Shown here one piece after another: positions 21,576 to 30,193 of a stretch of 64,000 bases of DNA. The translations under genes were made by a program, and so were the position numbers. Positions within the stretch are counted from its first letter, which is position 1; the number at the start of each line of letters is the position of its first letter. This DNA comes from Sphingomonas sp. Leaf339 (GTDB lineage: Bacteria; Pseudomonadota; Alphaproteobacteria; Sphingomonadales; Sphingomonadaceae): contig NZ_LMRS01000001.1 of NCBI RefSeq assembly GCF_001426195.1, forward strand, positions 498,501 to 562,500, in the 5' to 3' direction. The notes beneath the pieces are model-generated. The model was not told where the DNA came from, searched no databases, and saw only the letters and a list, made by a program, of their open reading frames with translations.

Positions 21576-22913
21576 TCAGCCCATCCGGCGGCCCATCTCC
21601 TTGTTCAAACCAAGCGCGATCAGCGTGCAGGCGGCGCCCGACAACAGATAGGCACCGGCGGCCAGCAGCCCGAAATTGCTCGATAGGAACAAGGCGGCGA
21701 GCGGTGCGAAACCGGCACCGACCAGCCAGGCGAGGTCGGATGTCAGCGCGGAACCGGTGTAGCGTCGCGCCGGTGTGAAGCGCGAGGCGATGACGCCCGA
21801 CGACTGGCCAAAGGCAAGACCGAGGAGGATGAAGCCGACGATGGTATAGATCGTCTCGCCGATGTCGCCACCGTTCAACAACTGCGGCGCAAAGCCGCTG
21901 TAGGCAGCGATCAGCGCGGCGGATACGCCAAGCAGGGTACGCCGGCCGACCCGGTCGGCGATGATACCTGACGCGAGGATCGACACGACGCCGAAGCCCG
22001 CGCCGATCATCTCGATCACCAGAAAGCGCACCGGCGCCTGCTGCGTGAACAGCACGACCCACGACAGCGGAAACACCGTGACGAGGTGGAACAGCGCGAA
22101 GCTGGCAAGCGGAGCAAACGCGCCGAGCAGGATCACACGCCCCTCGAACCGGATCGTTTCGCGGATCGAGGCCGGCTGCAACTCGCGGCTCTCGAACATC
22201 TGCTGAAATTCCGGGGTGGCGACGATGCGCAGGCGGGCGAAGAGCGCCACCACGTTGATCGCGAACGCCACGAAGAACGGATAGCGCCAGCCCCATTCAA
22301 GGAAGTCGGCGGTGGTCAGCGTCGCGAGAAAGAAAGCAAAGAGGCTGGAAGCCACGAACAGGCCGATCGGCGCACCCAACTGCGGGATCATCGCATACCA
22401 GCCGCGCTTCTCCTCCGGCGCGTTCAGCGACAGGAGCGACGGCAAACCGTCCCACACGCCGCCCAGCGCCATGCCCTGACCGACGCGGAGCAGGCCGAGC
22501 AACACCGCGGCGTAGCTGCCGATCTGGTCGTATCCAGGCAGGAACGCCACCGCCATCGTCGATCCGCCGAGCAGAAACAGCGCCATCGTCAAGCGGACGC
22601 TGCGACCATAACGGCGGTCCATGATGCTGAAGAGCGCGGTGCCGAGTGGCCGGGCGATGAACGCCAGCGCGAACAGCGCGAACGAGTACATGGTCCCTGT
22701 CAGCGCGTCGACGTACGGAAAGATCAGCGACGGAAACACCAGCACTGATGCGATGGCGTACACGAAGAAGTCGAAGAATTCGGAGGTCCGGCCGATGATG
22801 ACGCCAATCGCGATCTCACCGGGCGCGACCTTGTGGCCGTCCGCGTTGATCTGGCGCGCGTCGCGTTCGAGTTGCGTCGAATTCGACGCGGCGGTTGCTG
22901 CACTCACGGCCAT
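21576..22913 (-). CDS. MFS transporter, metabolite:H+ symporter (MHS) family
   Basis: A 445-residue transporter with about 12 transmembrane helices in the inner membrane. SEFFDFFVYAIASVLVFPSLIF in helix 1, the loop DRRYGRSVRLTMALFLLGGST and RVGQGMALGGVWDGLPSLL match the ShiA/ProP-like MHS branch of the major facilitator superfamily. The substrate cannot be assigned; organic acids, osmolytes and aromatic acids are all transported by relatives. The start at 22913 follows GGAG and avoids a non-homologous 47-residue extension. Divergent from the cyo operon. Confidence 0.85.
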   Translation of the reverse strand: MAVSAATAASNSTQLERDARQINADGHKVAPGEIAIGVIIGRTSEFFDFFVYAIASVLVFPSLIFPYVDALTGTMYSFALFALAFIARPLGTALFSIMDRRYGRSVRLTMALFLLGGSTMAVAFLPGYDQIGSYAAVLLGLLRVGQGMALGGVWDGLPSLLSLNAPEEKRGWYAMIPQLGAPIGLFVASSLFAFFLATLTTADFLEWGWRYPFFVAFAINVVALFARLRIVATPEFQQMFESRELQPASIRETIRFEGRVILLGAFAPLASFALFHLVTVFPLSWVVLFTQQAPVRFLVIEMIGAGFGVVSILASGIIADRVGRRTLLGVSAALIAAYSGFAPQLLNGGDIGETIYTIVGFILLGLAFGQSSGVIASRFTPARRYTGSALTSDLAWLVGAGFAPLAALFLSSNFGLLAAGAYLLSGAACTLIALGLNKEMGRRMG

Positions 22914-22989
22914 GGCTCCGAATAAACATGCAGGCACCGGACTCAGGTGCTCGCAGGGCGGCTTATGACGATAGCATAGCCTCGAGGGG

Positions 22990-23008
22990 ATTGGACAAAC
23001 TGTCCAAT
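22990..23008. promoter_or_regulatory. Perfect dyad, candidate operator
   Basis: ATTGGACA (22990-22997) and TGTCCAAT (23001-23008) form a perfect 8-3-8 inverted repeat in the 132-bp gap between the divergent MFS gene and cyoA, about 38 bp before the cyoA start. Its size and spacing suit a dimeric HTH regulator. Which gene it controls and which protein binds it are unknown. Confidence 0.6.
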
Positions 23009-23045
23009 GTCGCAGTGCAGCGTAAAGGCCTAGCTGACCACCATC

Positions 23046-24242
23046 ATGCCGCACCTTCCCCCTGTCGCGTCCGCCGCTCGCACTTTAAAAGGCCGCTGGG
23101 CTCCGCTCGCCCTATTGGCGCTCCTGCCGGGGTGCAACATGGTGGTGATGAACCCATCAGGTGACGTCGCCCTGCAACAGCGCGATCTGATCCTGATCTC
23201 GGTCGGCCTAATGCTGCTGATCGTCATCCCGGTGATGGTTGCGACCGTCGTGTTCGCCTGGCGCTATCGGGCCGGCAACAAGGACGCCGCCTATGATCCC
23301 GATTTCGATCATTCGACGATGCTGGAACTGGGTATCTGGTCGGCGCCGCTGCTCATCATCATCTTTTTGGGCGCGGTGACATGGAGCAGCACCCATCTGC
23401 TCGACCCCTATCGCCCGATCGATCGGCTGAAGGCGGGCCAGCCGCTGAAGGCCGGCGTCAAGCCGCTTGAGGTGCAGGTCGTCGCGCTCGATTGGAAGTG
23501 GCTGTTCATCTACCCCGAACTCGGGATCGCGACGGTCAACGAACTGGCCGCGCCGATCGACCGCCCGATCACGTTCCGGATCACCGCCTCGTCGGTTATG
23601 AATTCGTTCTACATTCCCGCGCTCGCCGGCCAGATCTATGCAATGCCAGGCATGGAAACGAAGCTGCATGCGGTGCTGAACGAGCCCGGCACGTTCGACG
23701 GGATCGCCGCGCACTATAGCGGCGCCGGTTTTTCGGACATGAAGTTCAAGATGCTGGGCATGGATCAGTCCGGGTTCGCGCAGTGGGTGGAACGGGTGAA
23801 GGCCGATCCACGGCGCCTCGATGCCTCGCTCTATACCCGCCTTGAAAAGCCGACCGAAAAGGTGCCGGTGATTCGTTTTGCCACGGTCGAAGACGGCCTG
23901 TTCGGCAAGATCGTCAACCGCTGCGTCGAGCCGGGCAAGCCGTGCATGTCCGACATGATGTCGCACGACCGGCGGGGCGGTGGCGATCCGCACAGCATGC
24001 GGCCCGGTTCCGGCAACCCGCCGGTCAACGACGCCGCGCCGATGCACGGTGACAAGGCTGAGGGCGCATTGCTGAAAGATCCCGGTGAAAAGGGCACGTC
24101 CCCGCACATGACCAAGGAACGCCTCCCCGGTTCGCCGGGCAACGCGGCCCCCGGCAATGAACGCAACCGCGATATGACCGCGCTCGACCCCCGTACCATC
24201 ATCCCCCACGCGCGCGCCGCCGGCGCCGCCGACCGCGCCTGA
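23046..24242 (+). CDS. cyoA: Ubiquinol oxidase subunit II
   Basis: A 398-residue subunit II of the bo3-type quinol oxidase. A lipobox (LLALLPGC) gives a lipid-modified N-terminus, two transmembrane helices follow (about 50-75 and 95-115), then the cupredoxin domain ([43 protein letters not shown]). The CuA ligands of cytochrome oxidases are absent, as expected for a quinol oxidase. Unusually, residues from about 300 on form a 98-residue Met/His/Pro-rich tail (CMSDMM, DPHSM, APMHGD, SPHMTKE). E. coli CyoA is about 315 residues. Confidence 0.95.
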   Translation: MPHLPPVASAARTLKGRWAPLALLALLPGCNMVVMNPSGDVALQQRDLILISVGLMLLIVIPVMVATVVFAWRYRAGNKDAAYDPDFDHSTMLELGIWSAPLLIIIFLGAVTWSSTHLLDPYRPIDRLKAGQPLKAGVKPLEVQVVALDWKWLFIYPELGIATVNELAAPIDRPITFRITASSVMNSFYIPALAGQIYAMPGMETKLHAVLNEPGTFDGIAAHYSGAGFSDMKFKMLGMDQSGFAQWVERVKADPRRLDASLYTRLEKPTEKVPVIRFATVEDGLFGKIVNRCVEPGKPCMSDMMSHDRRGGGDPHSMRPGSGNPPVNDAAPMHGDKAEGALLKDPGEKGTSPHMTKERLPGSPGNAAPGNERNRDMTALDPRTIIPHARAAGAADRA

Positions 24243-24253
24243 AGGCACCCGCC

Positions 24254-26269
24254 ATGGACCCCACATTCCTGAAGACCATCTTCGGCCGGTTGACGATCGA
24301 CAGCCTGCCGATCCACGAACCGATCGTCGTCGCGACCTTCGTCGCGGTGGTGATCGGCGGTATCGGCGTGCTCGGCCTGCTGACCTATTTCAAACTGTGG
24401 GGCTATCTCTGGAAGGAGTGGTTCACCAGCGTCGACCATAAGAAGGTCGGCATTATGTACATGGTGCTGGCGATCGTCATGCTGCTGCGCGGCTTCGCGG
24501 ATGCCATCATGATGCGCGGGCAGCAGGCGATGGCGTTCGGTGCGAACGAAGGGTATCTGAACGCCCATCATTACGACCAGGTGTTTACTGCCCACGGCGT
24601 CATCATGATCTTTTTCGTGGCGATGCCGCTGGTGACCGGGTTGATGAACTACGTCATCCCGCTTCAGATCGGCGCGCGCGACGTGTCGTTCCCGTATCTC
24701 AACAATTTCAGCTTCTGGATGACCGTGGCGGGTGCCGTCATCATCATGATGTCGCTGTTCATCGGCGAATTCGCGCGTACCGGTTGGCTGGCGTTCCCGC
24801 CGCTGTCGGGGCTGGATTACAGCCCCGATGTCGGCGTCGATTATTATATCTGGGCGTTGCAGGTGGCCGGTGTCGGCACGACGCTGTCGGGCATCAATCT
24901 GGTCGTGACGATCATCAAGATGCGCGCACCCGGCATGACGATGATGAAGCTGCCGGTGTTCTGCTGGACCAGCCTGTGCACCAACATCCTGATCGTCGCG
25001 AGCTTCCCGGTACTGACCGCGACGCTCGTCCTCCTGTCCCTTGATCGGTACGTCGGCACGAATTTCTTCACAAACCAGGCCGGCGGCAACCCGATGATGT
25101 ACTTCAACCTCATCTGGATCTGGGGCCATCCGGAGGTGTACATCCTGATCCTGCCGGCGTTCGGCATCTTTTCGGAAGTGACCTCGACTTTTTCGGGCAA
25201 GCGGCTCTTCGGCTACACGTCGATGGTTTATGCGACGGTGGTCATCACCATCCTGTCGTACCTTGTCTGGCTGCACCACTTCTTCACCATGGGGTCGGGG
25301 GCGAGCGTCAATTCGTTCTTCGGCATCACCACCATGGTGATCTCGATCCCGACGGGGGCGAAGATCTTCAACTGGCTGTTCACGATGTACCGAGGCAAGA
25401 TCCGGTTCGAGCTGCCGATGATGTGGACAATCTCGTTCATGCTGACCTTCACGGTTGGCGGGATGACCGGCGTGCTGTTGGCGGTGCCGCCGGCGGACTT
25501 CGTGCTGCACAACTCGCTGTTCCTCGTCGCGCACTTTCACAACGTCATCATCGGCGGCGTGCTGTTCGGGGCGTTCGCGGGCATCAATTATTGGTGGCCG
25601 AAGGCGTTCGGATACACGCTGGACAAGACATGGGGCTTGGTATCGTTCTGGTGCTGGTCGATCGGCTTTTGGGTCGCGTTCGGGCCATTGTACGTGCTCG
25701 GTCTGATGGGGGTTACCCGGCGTCTGCGCCACTTCGACGATCCGTCGCTGCAAATCTGGTTCATCATCGCTGCGATCGGCGCCGCCATCATCGCAGTCGG
25801 CATCGGCGCGTTCCTGATGCAGATCTTCGTATCGGTGCGAAACCGTGAGAAGCTGCGCGACGTGACTGGCGACCCTTGGGGTGGCCGGACGATGGAATGG
25901 TCGACCTCGTCGCCGCCGCCGCACTACAATTTCGCGTTCACGCCCGTCGTTCATGATCTGGATGCGTGGTCAGACATGAAGGCGCGCGGATATGAGCGTC
26001 CGGTGGAGGGGTATCGCCCGATCCACATGCCCAAGAGCACGGGCACCGGCGTGATCCTGGCGGGTATTAGCGTCGCCTTTGCGTTCGGGATGATCTGGTA
26101 CATCTGGTGGCTGGCGGCGCTCAGTTTTGCCGCGATCATTGGCGTGTCGATCTTCCACAGCTTCAACTATGATCGCGACTATTACATTCCGGCCGATGAA
26201 GTGCTGCACGAGGAGGGCGAGCGTACCCGCCTCCTGGCGCTGCCGGTCGGGGTGGGGAGCCACAACTGA
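24254..26269 (+). CDS. cyoB: Ubiquinol oxidase subunit I
   Basis: A 671-residue heme-copper oxidase catalytic subunit with about 15 transmembrane helices; it oxidises ubiquinol and reduces oxygen while pumping protons. The CuB-His/Tyr segment reads [17 protein letters not shown], the CuB pair LHHFFTMG, and the heme-ligand helix [35 protein letters not shown] is another core signature. It begins 11 bp after cyoA and overlaps cyoC by 1 bp. Confidence 0.98.
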   Translation: MDPTFLKTIFGRLTIDSLPIHEPIVVATFVAVVIGGIGVLGLLTYFKLWGYLWKEWFTSVDHKKVGIMYMVLAIVMLLRGFADAIMMRGQQAMAFGANEGYLNAHHYDQVFTAHGVIMIFFVAMPLVTGLMNYVIPLQIGARDVSFPYLNNFSFWMTVAGAVIIMMSLFIGEFARTGWLAFPPLSGLDYSPDVGVDYYIWALQVAGVGTTLSGINLVVTIIKMRAPGMTMMKLPVFCWTSLCTNILIVASFPVLTATLVLLSLDRYVGTNFFTNQAGGNPMMYFNLIWIWGHPEVYILILPAFGIFSEVTSTFSGKRLFGYTSMVYATVVITILSYLVWLHHFFTMGSGASVNSFFGITTMVISIPTGAKIFNWLFTMYRGKIRFELPMMWTISFMLTFTVGGMTGVLLAVPPADFVLHNSLFLVAHFHNVIIGGVLFGAFAGINYWWPKAFGYTLDKTWGLVSFWCWSIGFWVAFGPLYVLGLMGVTRRLRHFDDPSLQIWFIIAAIGAAIIAVGIGAFLMQIFVSVRNREKLRDVTGDPWGGRTMEWSTSSPPPHYNFAFTPVVHDLDAWSDMKARGYERPVEGYRPIHMPKSTGTGVILAGISVAFAFGMIWYIWWLAALSFAAIIGVSIFHSFNYDRDYYIPADEVLHEEGERTRLLALPVGVGSHN

Positions 26270-26907
26270 TGTCGTCCTCTACTCTTTCTAGCGATCCGGC
26301 GCAGAAGGCGATCTTCTACCTCGCTGAAGAGGAAGCGCACGATCACGGCGGCATGGGCGGTACCGCGCTCGGCTTCTGGATCTACCTGATGAGCGATTGC
26401 CTCATCTTCGCGGTCCTGTTTGCCACGTATGGCGTGCTGGGCACTGCCTATGCCGGCGGACCGACGCCGCGCGAGATCTTCGAACTGCCGCTCGTCGCGC
26501 TCAACACGTCGATGCTGCTGCTGTCGTCGATCACCTATGGCTTTGCGATGCTGGCCATGGCGCGCGGGGCGCAGCGCGAGACGCAGGGGTGGTTGGCGGT
26601 CACGGGGCTGTTCGGCCTCGCGTTCCTGTCGATCGAACTCTACGAGTTTGCCAACCTGATCCATGAAGGTGCCACGCCGCAGCGGTCGGCTTTCCTGTCG
26701 GCGTTCTTCACGCTGGTTGGCACGCACGGTCTACATGTGACGTTCGGCATCATCTGGCTGGTCACGCTGATGGTGCAGGTATCGCGCCGCGGCCTGATCC
26801 CGGAGAACCGGCGCCGCCTGATGTGCCTAAGCATGTTCTGGCACTTTCTCGACGTCGTCTGGATCGGCGTTTTCACCTTTGTTTATCTGCTGGGAGTGCT
26901 GCGATGA
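26269..26907 (+). CDS. cyoC: Ubiquinol oxidase subunit III
   Basis: A 212-residue subunit III with five transmembrane helices of the CoxC/CyoC family. [21 protein letters not shown] opens the first helix, and [14 protein letters not shown] is the conserved helix near the middle. It stabilises the oxidase core and contacts subunit I. It overlaps cyoB by 1 bp (TGATG) and cyoD by 4 bp (ATGA), showing translational coupling. Confidence 0.97.
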   Translation: MSSSTLSSDPAQKAIFYLAEEEAHDHGGMGGTALGFWIYLMSDCLIFAVLFATYGVLGTAYAGGPTPREIFELPLVALNTSMLLLSSITYGFAMLAMARGAQRETQGWLAVTGLFGLAFLSIELYEFANLIHEGATPQRSAFLSAFFTLVGTHGLHVTFGIIWLVTLMVQVSRRGLIPENRRRLMCLSMFWHFLDVVWIGVFTFVYLLGVLR

Positions 26908-27293
26908 GCGCCGGCCCTGTGAATGTCGCCGATCACGCGGCTGACCATGATCACGATCATGGCGACACCCATAACCACGGATCGCGCAAGAGCTACTTGA
27001 TCGGCTTCGCGTTATCGGTGGTCTTGACGGCGATCCCGTTCTGGCTGGTTATGGGCGGTCCGTTGTCCGCTGGAGCCACGGCGATGGCGATCATGGCCTT
27101 CGCGTTCGTGCAGATCATCGTCCACATGATCTATTTCCTGCATATGGATTCCAAGTCCGAGGGCGGGTGGACGATGATGGCGCTGGTTTTCACCGTCGTA
27201 CTGGTCGTCATCACCTTGTCCGGGTCAATTTGGGTCATGTATCATTTGAATAGCAACATGATGCCCGCCGAGGCGATGAGCGAGATGCGGTGA
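26904..27293 (+). CDS. cyoD: Ubiquinol oxidase subunit IV
   Basis: A 129-residue subunit IV with three transmembrane helices (about 33-52, 60-82, 92-113). [19 protein letters not shown] is the conserved core. The start at 26904 forms an ATGA with the cyoC stop; the longer frame begins inside cyoC. The N-terminus is unusually His/Asp-rich (His at 11, 15, 17, 19, 23 and 25), a possible metal-binding patch facing the cytoplasm. Confidence 0.95.
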   Translation: MSAGPVNVADHAADHDHDHGDTHNHGSRKSYLIGFALSVVLTAIPFWLVMGGPLSAGATAMAIMAFAFVQIIVHMIYFLHMDSKSEGGWTMMALVFTVVLVVITLSGSIWVMYHLNSNMMPAEAMSEMR

Positions 27294-28003
27294 CCGACCG
27301 CCGGCGCCCGCGCGGCCTGGCCCTAGTGCTGGGACTGGGCGGGATGCTGGTGATCGCGCTGCTGGCACTGGGCAGCTGGCAGGTGCAGCGCCGGGCATGG
27401 AAGCTGGACCTGATCGCCCGTGTCGAGGCGCGGGTGCATGGGGCGCCGGTCGCGGTGTCCGCGCTGGGCGGCGATTTCCGCGATGACGAATACCGGCGGG
27501 TGCGGCTCACGGGTCGCTTCATGCCGGGCGCACCGACGCTGGTGCAGGCGCTGACCGAGCGGGGCGCCGGATATTGGGTGATGATGCCGCTGGCGACGTC
27601 CAGCGGGCCGGTCGTATTGGTCAACCGCGGCTTCGTGCCCACCGAGCCGCCAGGGTTGGCGCGCGCGGCGCCGGGGGGTGAGACCTCGATCACAGGGCTC
27701 GTGCGGCTGACCGAACCGAAGGGCGGTTTCCTGCGCAGCAACGATCCGGCGGCGGACCGCTGGTTCTCGCGCGACGTGGCCGCTATCGCGAAGCATCGCG
27801 GGATCGTGGCGGCACCCTATTTCGTCGACGCGGATGCGACGCCCAATCCCGGTGGCTATCCGATCGGCGGAATGACGGTGATCCGGTTTCCGAACAATCA
27901 TCTCGTCTATGCCATTACATGGTATGCGCTGGCGGCGATGGTGGCGGGCGCGATGGTGATGGTGGTGCGGAGCGGAAAAAGAAGCGGCGGGCAGGACGGA
28001 TGA
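27290..28003 (+). CDS. SURF1 family oxidase assembly protein
   Basis: A 237-residue SURF1 protein: an N-terminal transmembrane helix (about 8-28), a periplasmic domain (YRRVRLTGRFMPGAPTLVQ, GYWVMMPLATSSGPVVLVNRGFVP) and a C-terminal helix (NNHLVYAITWYALAAMVAGAMVMVV). SURF1 assists heme insertion and assembly of heme-copper oxidases. It starts with GTG overlapping the cyoD stop (GTGA) and ends in an ATGA overlap with regB. Its place in the operon points to assembly of this quinol oxidase. Confidence 0.92.
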   Translation: MTDRRRPRGLALVLGLGGMLVIALLALGSWQVQRRAWKLDLIARVEARVHGAPVAVSALGGDFRDDEYRRVRLTGRFMPGAPTLVQALTERGAGYWVMMPLATSSGPVVLVNRGFVPTEPPGLARAAPGGETSITGLVRLTEPKGGFLRSNDPAADRWFSRDVAAIAKHRGIVAAPYFVDADATPNPGGYPIGGMTVIRFPNNHLVYAITWYALAAMVAGAMVMVVRSGKRSGGQDG

Positions 28004-29310
28004 TCGATCCGCCGCTGCTGTCGCTGGCGCGCAAGGTGACGGGCGGCCCCGATCGCACCGGTGCGCGCAACATGCGCCAGCTGGTCGAGCTGCGGTGGCT
28101 GGCGGTGGCGGGCCAGTTGGTCACGATCCTGATCGCCAGCGGCCCGATGGGCGTACCTTTGCCGCTGCTGCCGATGCTGGCCATCGTCGGCGTCGCGGCG
28201 CTGGTCAATCTGGCGAGCACGCCGCGGATGCGGCAGCGGACGATCGGCAATCTGGAACTGTTCTTCGCGCTGTTGTTCGACATCGCCTCGCTGACGCTGC
28301 AATTGGGGTTGAGCGGCGGGGCGACCAATCCGTTCGTCTCGCTGTTCCTGTTGCAGGTGGTGCTGGGGGCGATCCTGCTGAACGCATGGGCGGCGTGGGC
28401 GGTCGTGGTCATCACCAGCCTGTGCTTCGCGCTGCTGACTTTCATCTATCGCCCGCTGCTGTTGCCGTCGTCGCTGGCGATGGATGCGCGCGATCTGTTC
28501 ACGCTGGGCGCTTGGTTGTGTTTCGGGCTGATCGCGACGTTGCTGATGATGTTCGTGACGCGGATCACGCGCAACCTGCGCGCGCGCGACGCGGGATTGG
28601 CCGATCTGCGGCAACAGGCGGCGGAGGAGGATCATATCGTCCGCATGGGTATGCTGGCGAGCGGTGCGGCGCACGAGCTGGGGACGCCGCTGGCATCGCT
28701 GTCGGTGATCCTGAGCGACTGGCGACGGATGCCGGTGTTCCAGCGTCACCGCGACCTGCTGGGTGAGATCGCGGAGATGCAGGCCGAGGTCGCCCGTTGC
28801 AAGGCGATCGTTACCGAAATCCTGCAATCTGCCGGCGAGCCGCGTGGCGAGGGACCGGAGGTCACATCCGCTCACGCCTTCGTCGATCATGTGGTGGAGG
28901 GCTGGCGCGCCAGTCATGCCGGCATACCGCTGGCATATGTCCGCGACGAGGCGGCGGATGTGCCGATCGTGGCGGAACCGACGCTGCGACAGGCGATCGC
29001 CAACATCCTGGACAATGCCGGTGAGGCTTCGCCCGACGGCATCGAACTGGAGGCACGGATACGAGACGCGGCGCTGGTGCTGGCGGTGCGCGACCATGGC
29101 CCCGGCTTCGCGCCCGCCCTCCTCGCCGACTTCGGCAAGCCCCATATCTCGACCAAGGGATCGGGCCATGGCGTCGGCTTGTTCCTGGCGGTCAATGTCG
29201 CGCGCAAGCTGGGCGGGCGGGCCGATGCCGCCAACCGGCCGGGGGGCGGTGCGTCGGTGACACTGACATTGCCGCTGTCGACGATCGGCATCGACGAGGA
29301 AGGACGATAA
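28000..29310 (+). CDS. regB: Redox-sensing histidine kinase, RegB/PrrB/ActS type
   Basis: A 436-residue membrane kinase. About six transmembrane helices (30-190) carry the quinone-sensing motif GGATNPF at 106-112. The H-box GAAHELGTPLASL has the phospho-accepting His225. Cys267 (VARCKAIV), 42 residues later, fits the position of the redox-active cysteine of R. capsulatus RegB. N, G1 and G2 boxes of the ATPase domain follow (NILDNAGEASPDG, DHGPGFAP, GSGHGVGLFLA). The start forms ATGA with the SURF1 stop. Cotranscription with cyoABCD suggests feedback on respiration. Confidence 0.93.
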   Translation: MIDPPLLSLARKVTGGPDRTGARNMRQLVELRWLAVAGQLVTILIASGPMGVPLPLLPMLAIVGVAALVNLASTPRMRQRTIGNLELFFALLFDIASLTLQLGLSGGATNPFVSLFLLQVVLGAILLNAWAAWAVVVITSLCFALLTFIYRPLLLPSSLAMDARDLFTLGAWLCFGLIATLLMMFVTRITRNLRARDAGLADLRQQAAEEDHIVRMGMLASGAAHELGTPLASLSVILSDWRRMPVFQRHRDLLGEIAEMQAEVARCKAIVTEILQSAGEPRGEGPEVTSAHAFVDHVVEGWRASHAGIPLAYVRDEAADVPIVAEPTLRQAIANILDNAGEASPDGIELEARIRDAALVLAVRDHGPGFAPALLADFGKPHISTKGSGHGVGLFLAVNVARKLGGRADAANRPGGGASVTLTLPLSTIGIDEEGR

Positions 29311-29311
29311 C

Positions 29312-29842
29312 ATGGCACATACGCTGGTGATCGTGGAGGACGACCAGGTCTTCGCCCGCACGCTCAGGCGATCCTTCGAACGACGCGGCTATCAGGTGTC
29401 GACCGCCGCCGGTCCCGACGAACTGGCAGCGTTGCTGATCGAGGGAACGTTCGACCGGGCGGTGGTCGACCTGAAGCTGGGCACAGCATCCGGGCTGGAA
29501 TGCGTGCAGACGCTGCACAAGCATGACCCGGCGATGCTGATCGTCGTCCTGACCGGGTTCGCCAGTATTTCGACGGCGGTCGAGGCGATCAAGCTGGGTG
29601 CCTGTCATTATCTCGCCAAGCCGGCCAATACCGACGATATCGAAGCGGCGTTCGGCAAGGTCGGCGGTGGCGATGCGACCGCGCCCATCAGCGTTCGGCC
29701 AAGTTCGATCAAGACGGTCGAATGGGAGCACATCAACGAGGCGCTGGCCGCCACGGGCTTCAACATTTCCGAAACCGCGCGGCGGCTGGGGATGCATCGG
29801 CGGACGTTGGCACGGAAGCTGGAGAAGCGGCAGATCACCTGA
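29312..29842 (+). CDS. regA: Redox response regulator, RegA/PrrA/ActR type
   Basis: A 176-residue response regulator. The receiver domain has the acidic pair Asp10-Asp11, phospho-acceptor Asp53 (VVDLKLG) and the Lys in YLAKPAN. A linker leads to a C-terminal Fis-type helix-turn-helix (INEALAATGFNISETARRLGMHRRTLARKL), the architecture of RegA. It starts 1 bp after the regB stop with a GAAGGA site. It should control photosynthetic/respiratory-type and oxidase genes in response to redox state; targets here are inferred. Confidence 0.94.
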   Translation: MAHTLVIVEDDQVFARTLRRSFERRGYQVSTAAGPDELAALLIEGTFDRAVVDLKLGTASGLECVQTLHKHDPAMLIVVLTGFASISTAVEAIKLGACHYLAKPANTDDIEAAFGKVGGGDATAPISVRPSSIKTVEWEHINEALAATGFNISETARRLGMHRRTLARKLEKRQIT

Positions 29843-29867
29843 GGGTCGCTGCTGGCGGGGGCGGAAG

Positions 29868-29898
29868 GTCTCGAAAGTCACACCCATCCACGCGCGGG
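29868..29898. repeat. Dispersed intergenic repeat, copy B (inverted)
   Basis: GTCTCGAAAGTCACACCCATCC... is the reverse complement of the element at 12128-12160, with 24 of 28 core positions identical. Like copy A it lies between two convergent genes. Confidence 0.6.
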
Positions 29899-30054
29899 CG
29901 CGGTCGTGCGCGTGCGCCCGCCCGCGGGGGGGAGGATTTTGCGCGGGCGTGGTGGGGGCCGGGGAGGGTGGTCATCCGGTGGGGATAACCCTGATGGGGT
30001 GGTGTAGGACAGAGGCCTATTCCCCTTGTCGTCGGTGACGATCGATCGATGTTT

Positions 30055-30130
30055 GTCGTTGCGAGCGGAGCGAAGCAATCCAGGGCAGCGCGCGGGACAC
30101 TGGGTTGCGTCGCTACGCTCGCAATGACGA
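30055..30130. repeat. REP-like inverted repeat
   Basis: The left arm GTCGTTGCGAGCGGAGCGAAG..AATCCAG and right arm CTGGGTTGCGTCGCTACGCTCGCAATGACGA are imperfect inverted copies around a short centre. This pattern (a GCGAGCGNAGCGAAGCAATCC core) is, as I recall, a common dispersed intergenic palindrome in sphingomonads. No T tract follows. Confidence 0.75.
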
Positions 30131-30161
30131 GGCGTTGGGATGACGGCTTGGCCGATCCTTT

Positions 30162-30182
30162 CCTCTCCCGCATAGAGAGAGG
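30162..30182 (-). terminator. Weak hairpin after aceA
   Basis: CCTCTC (30162-30167) and GAGAGG (30177-30182) form a 6-bp stem 12 bp downstream of the aceA stop codon. It is short and lacks a clear U tract, so the call is tentative. Confidence 0.35.
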
Positions 30183-30193
30183 TAGTGGCATCG

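Larger units (their letters stand above)
29843..30193. other. 351-bp gap between convergent regA and aceA, repeats only
   Basis: No plausible gene is seen. The gap holds an inverted copy of a dispersed repeat (29868-29898), a very GC-rich stretch (29895-29960, CGCCCGCCCGCGGGG), a REP-like inverted repeat (30055-30130) and a small hairpin before the aceA stop (30162-30182). Short ORFs crossing it are not conserved-looking and have no ribosome binding sites. Confidence 0.7.

Noticed and set aside
23831..25954. 707-residue open frame on the minus strand
   Set aside because: It is antisense to cyoA/cyoB, and its composition (His/Asp/Arg-rich, no hydrophobic pattern) is that of a mirrored membrane gene.
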